Shown here one piece after another: positions 5,416 through 6,883 of a stretch of 6,883 nt of DNA. Location: positions 1 to 6,883 of the forward strand of contig JAHEDL010000086.1 in the NCBI GenBank assembly GCA_024641255.1, given 5' to 3'. Position 1 is the first letter of the stretch. The number at the start of each line of letters is the position of its first letter. The stretch is from Pseudorhodobacter sp. GTDB lineage: Bacteria > Pseudomonadota > Alphaproteobacteria > Rhodobacterales > Rhodobacteraceae. The notes beneath the pieces are model-generated. The model did no database searches. It had not been told where the DNA came from and saw nothing but the letters and a program-made list of their open reading frames with translations. The translations under genes and the position numbers were made by a program.

Positions 5416-6883
5416 ATGGCGTCTTATCAAGTTCGGCAGCGCGATCCGCTTCTAGATCAGGGCACTCAGGCCATGCTGGAAAAGCGGGGCCGCGAATTGC
5501 TGGGTCTGTTCCTTGTGGTGCTGGCCGTCGCCTTCGTGCTGATGCTGGGCAGCTATTCCCCCGAAGATCCGGGTTGGATGGTCGCGTCCGACAAGCCAAT
5601 CGCCAATACCCTTGGCAGCTATGGCGCCGCCATCGCCTCGACGCTGATCATCATTGGCGGCAAGGGCGCTTGGGGCATTCCGCTGGTGCTTGCGGCTTGG
5701 GGCGCGCGTTTTGTGCTGCACCGTGGCGCAGATCGCGCCACCTCGCGCATGGTGTTCGCGGTGATCGCGGTGGCGATGTGTTCGGTTTACGCCGCAACCT
5801 TGCTGCCTTCGGCCACCTGGACGCATTCTTTCGGCATGGGCGGCCTGTTCGGTGACACCGTGCTTGGCGCGCTTTTGGGCTTGGTGCCCGGTGGTGCGGG
5901 CCTGGGGCTGAAGCTGATCTCGCTGCTGTCGGGCGGCGCGATGATTGCGCTTTTGCTGTTCGTCACGGGCTTTAACATGGAAGAAGTGCGCTTCGGCCTG
6001 CGCTTCCTGTTCACCAGCCTGATCTTCACCTATTCCACGCTGCTGGGTGCGGCGGGCAAAGGCGCACAAGGTACCGCCCGCGCCGCCATCGCCCTCCAAG
6101 ACCGCCGCCGCAGCGCCGCCGCCGAAATGGAAGGCCGCCGCGCGGCCACGATGCATCAGCATACCGACGACTTTGACGCCGCCCCGCAGTGGCAAGCCGC
6201 CCCCATTGGCCGCACCCAGCCCGCCGCCGCACAGCAACCCACCGCCATCCGCCGCGCCGCCATCGCCGAAGCGGCCCCCGAAGCAACCGGGTCAGGCTTT
6301 GGCCGCCCTTCCACCCTGCGCGCCGACCCGCGCTATGCCGAACCCTTGGCCGAAACCCCGCATTACGCCCCGGCGCGGGAAAAGATCGGCCTGCTGGCCC
6401 GCATGCCCGCCCTGATGCGCCGTGTGGTCGAACCAGAGCCTGAACTGATCGAACCGCTGCTGTCCGAAGCCGCCGATCACGCCGACATGCCCTCGGCCGA
6501 CCGGATCAAATCGCGGATTTCCGATGTCATCCGCACCCGCACGCGCACGCCCATCGAACATCTTTCGCCCATCACTGCCGCTATTCAGCGCCGCGAACCG
6601 CCGGTGGTGCGCCCGCTGCGCCCCGCCCCGCTGATCGCCGACACCCGCCCCGCCCGCATCGAACCGCCAGTGGTGGCCGCCCCGCTTGCGCCCGCCCCCA
6701 CCCCGGCCACCCCGCGCGTGCAACCCCGCGCCGATGCGCCGATGGCGAACGCCTTTGTCGAATCCGACGCCAGCTTTGACCAAAGCTTTGACGACGACAC
6801 CGCCTTTGACCCCAGCTTCGACACCGATTTCGACGCGGGCTACGACAACAGCTTTGAGCCCGACGACCGCTACGAACCCGATT
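5416..6883 (+). CDS. ftsK: DNA translocase FtsK, N-terminal membrane domain and linker (3' truncated)
   Basis: The frame is open from ATG 5416 to the window edge, giving 489 residues without a stop. Residues 1-25 are polar and charged. Hydrophobic segments follow at about 28-48 (LLGLFLVVLAVAFVLMLGSY), 71-95, 111-131, 163-185 and possibly 193-213, matching the four-pass or so membrane anchor of FtsK. SYSPEDPGW (46-54) just after the first segment is characteristic of FtsK N-termini. Residues 215-489 form a long Ala/Pro/Arg-rich, probably disordered linker ending in a Phe/Asp repeat tract. The RecA-like motor with its Walker motifs and the DNA-reading gamma domain must lie downstream, so function is inferred from the N-terminal half and length. 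FtsK anchors at the septum through this domain and pumps DNA to resolve chromosome dimers with XerCD at dif. It is translated behind the aminotransferase gene, 10 bp away. Confidence 0.9.
   Translation, partial: MASYQVRQRDPLLDQGTQAMLEKRGRELLGLFLVVLAVAFVLMLGSYSPEDPGWMVASDKPIANTLGSYGAAIASTLIIIGGKGAWGIPLVLAAWGARFVLHRGADRATSRMVFAVIAVAMCSVYAATLLPSATWTHSFGMGGLFGDTVLGALLGLVPGGAGLGLKLISLLSGGAMIALLLFVTGFNMEEVRFGLRFLFTSLIFTYSTLLGAAGKGAQGTARAAIALQDRRRSAAAEMEGRRAATMHQHTDDFDAAPQWQAAPIGRTQPAAAQQPTAIRRAAIAEAAPEATGSGFGRPSTLRADPRYAEPLAETPHYAPAREKIGLLARMPALMRRVVEPEPELIEPLLSEAADHADMPSADRIKSRISDVIRTRTRTPIEHLSPITAAIQRREPPVVRPLRPAPLIADTRPARIEPPVVAAPLAPAPTPATPRVQPRADAPMANAFVESDASFDQSFDDDTAFDPSFDTDFDAGYDNSFEPDDRYEPD
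6763..6883 (+). repeat. Phe/Asp-rich degenerate repeat tract in the FtsK linker
   Basis: From about residue 450 the linker repeats a short [S/A/D]-F-D unit: ASFD, QSFD, TAFD, PSFD, TDFD, then AGYD, NSFE and DRYE, spaced 4 to 7 residues apart. At DNA level this is an imperfect series of AGCTTTGAC or AGCTTCGAC-like words. The tract is strongly acidic, unlike the Pro/Arg-rich linker before it, and continues past the window edge. Confidence 0.7.

Noticed and set aside
5452..6237. 261-codon open frame on the minus strand opposite ftsK
   Set aside because: Low-complexity Gly/Ala/His/Gln-rich translation is expected from the complement of the FtsK membrane and linker codons.
1..6883. Search for CRISPR arrays, tRNA or rRNA genes, insertion sequences, phage or defence genes, or a new multigene system
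   Set aside because: No direct-repeat array, clover-leaf, transposase or integrase motif was seen. The gene content is housekeeping and compositionally uniform, so I do not claim a novel system.

Overview
The window looks like chromosomal DNA from an alphaproteobacterium of the order Rhodobacterales (Rhodobacter, Gemmobacter or Pseudorhodobacter-like). The evidence is GC-rich coding sequence with strong third-position G/C bias, the particular versions of the encoded proteins (a Trm112 protein with a CPVT motif, a DapC-type aminotransferase, and an FtsK with a very long Ala/Pro/Asp linker), and an intergenic motif, GCCTCCGGCGGGGATATTT, that I recall as common between genes in this order. Genus and species cannot be fixed from the sequence alone.

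Layout. Positions 1-1316 (+ strand) hold the 3' end of a YbbN-type thioredoxin/TPR co-chaperone gene, a stand-alone LON substrate-binding domain gene and a Trm112-family gene. The genes are tightly spaced (a 27-bp gap, then a 4-bp ATGA overlap), so they are probably one operon. Positions 1317-1459 separate two convergent genes and contain a perfect 19-bp inverted repeat, best read as two opposed copies of one element, each just downstream of a gene. Positions 1460-2689 (- strand) encode a UbiH/COQ6-type FAD-dependent hydroxylase, probably in ubiquinone synthesis. A 76-bp divergent gap separates it from an amidase-signature hydrolase (2766-4097, +). After 129 bp come a DapC-like PLP aminotransferase (4227-5405, +) and, 10 bp further, the 5' part of ftsK (5416 to the window end, +), which is cut before its motor domain.

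How the genes fit together. The first three suggest housekeeping protein quality control and RNA or translation-factor modification. The UbiH-like gene belongs to respiratory quinone synthesis. The aminotransferase and ftsK pair links a probable diaminopimelate (lysine and peptidoglycan) step with the divisome DNA translocase. The amidase carries a complete catalytic triad, but its substrate is unknown.

I see no mobile element, CRISPR array, tRNA, rRNA, defence system or convincing novel multigene system. No stretch above 300 bases lacks a gene. The most unusual items are the paired element at 1341-1428 and a Phe/Asp repeat tract in the FtsK linker at the right edge.
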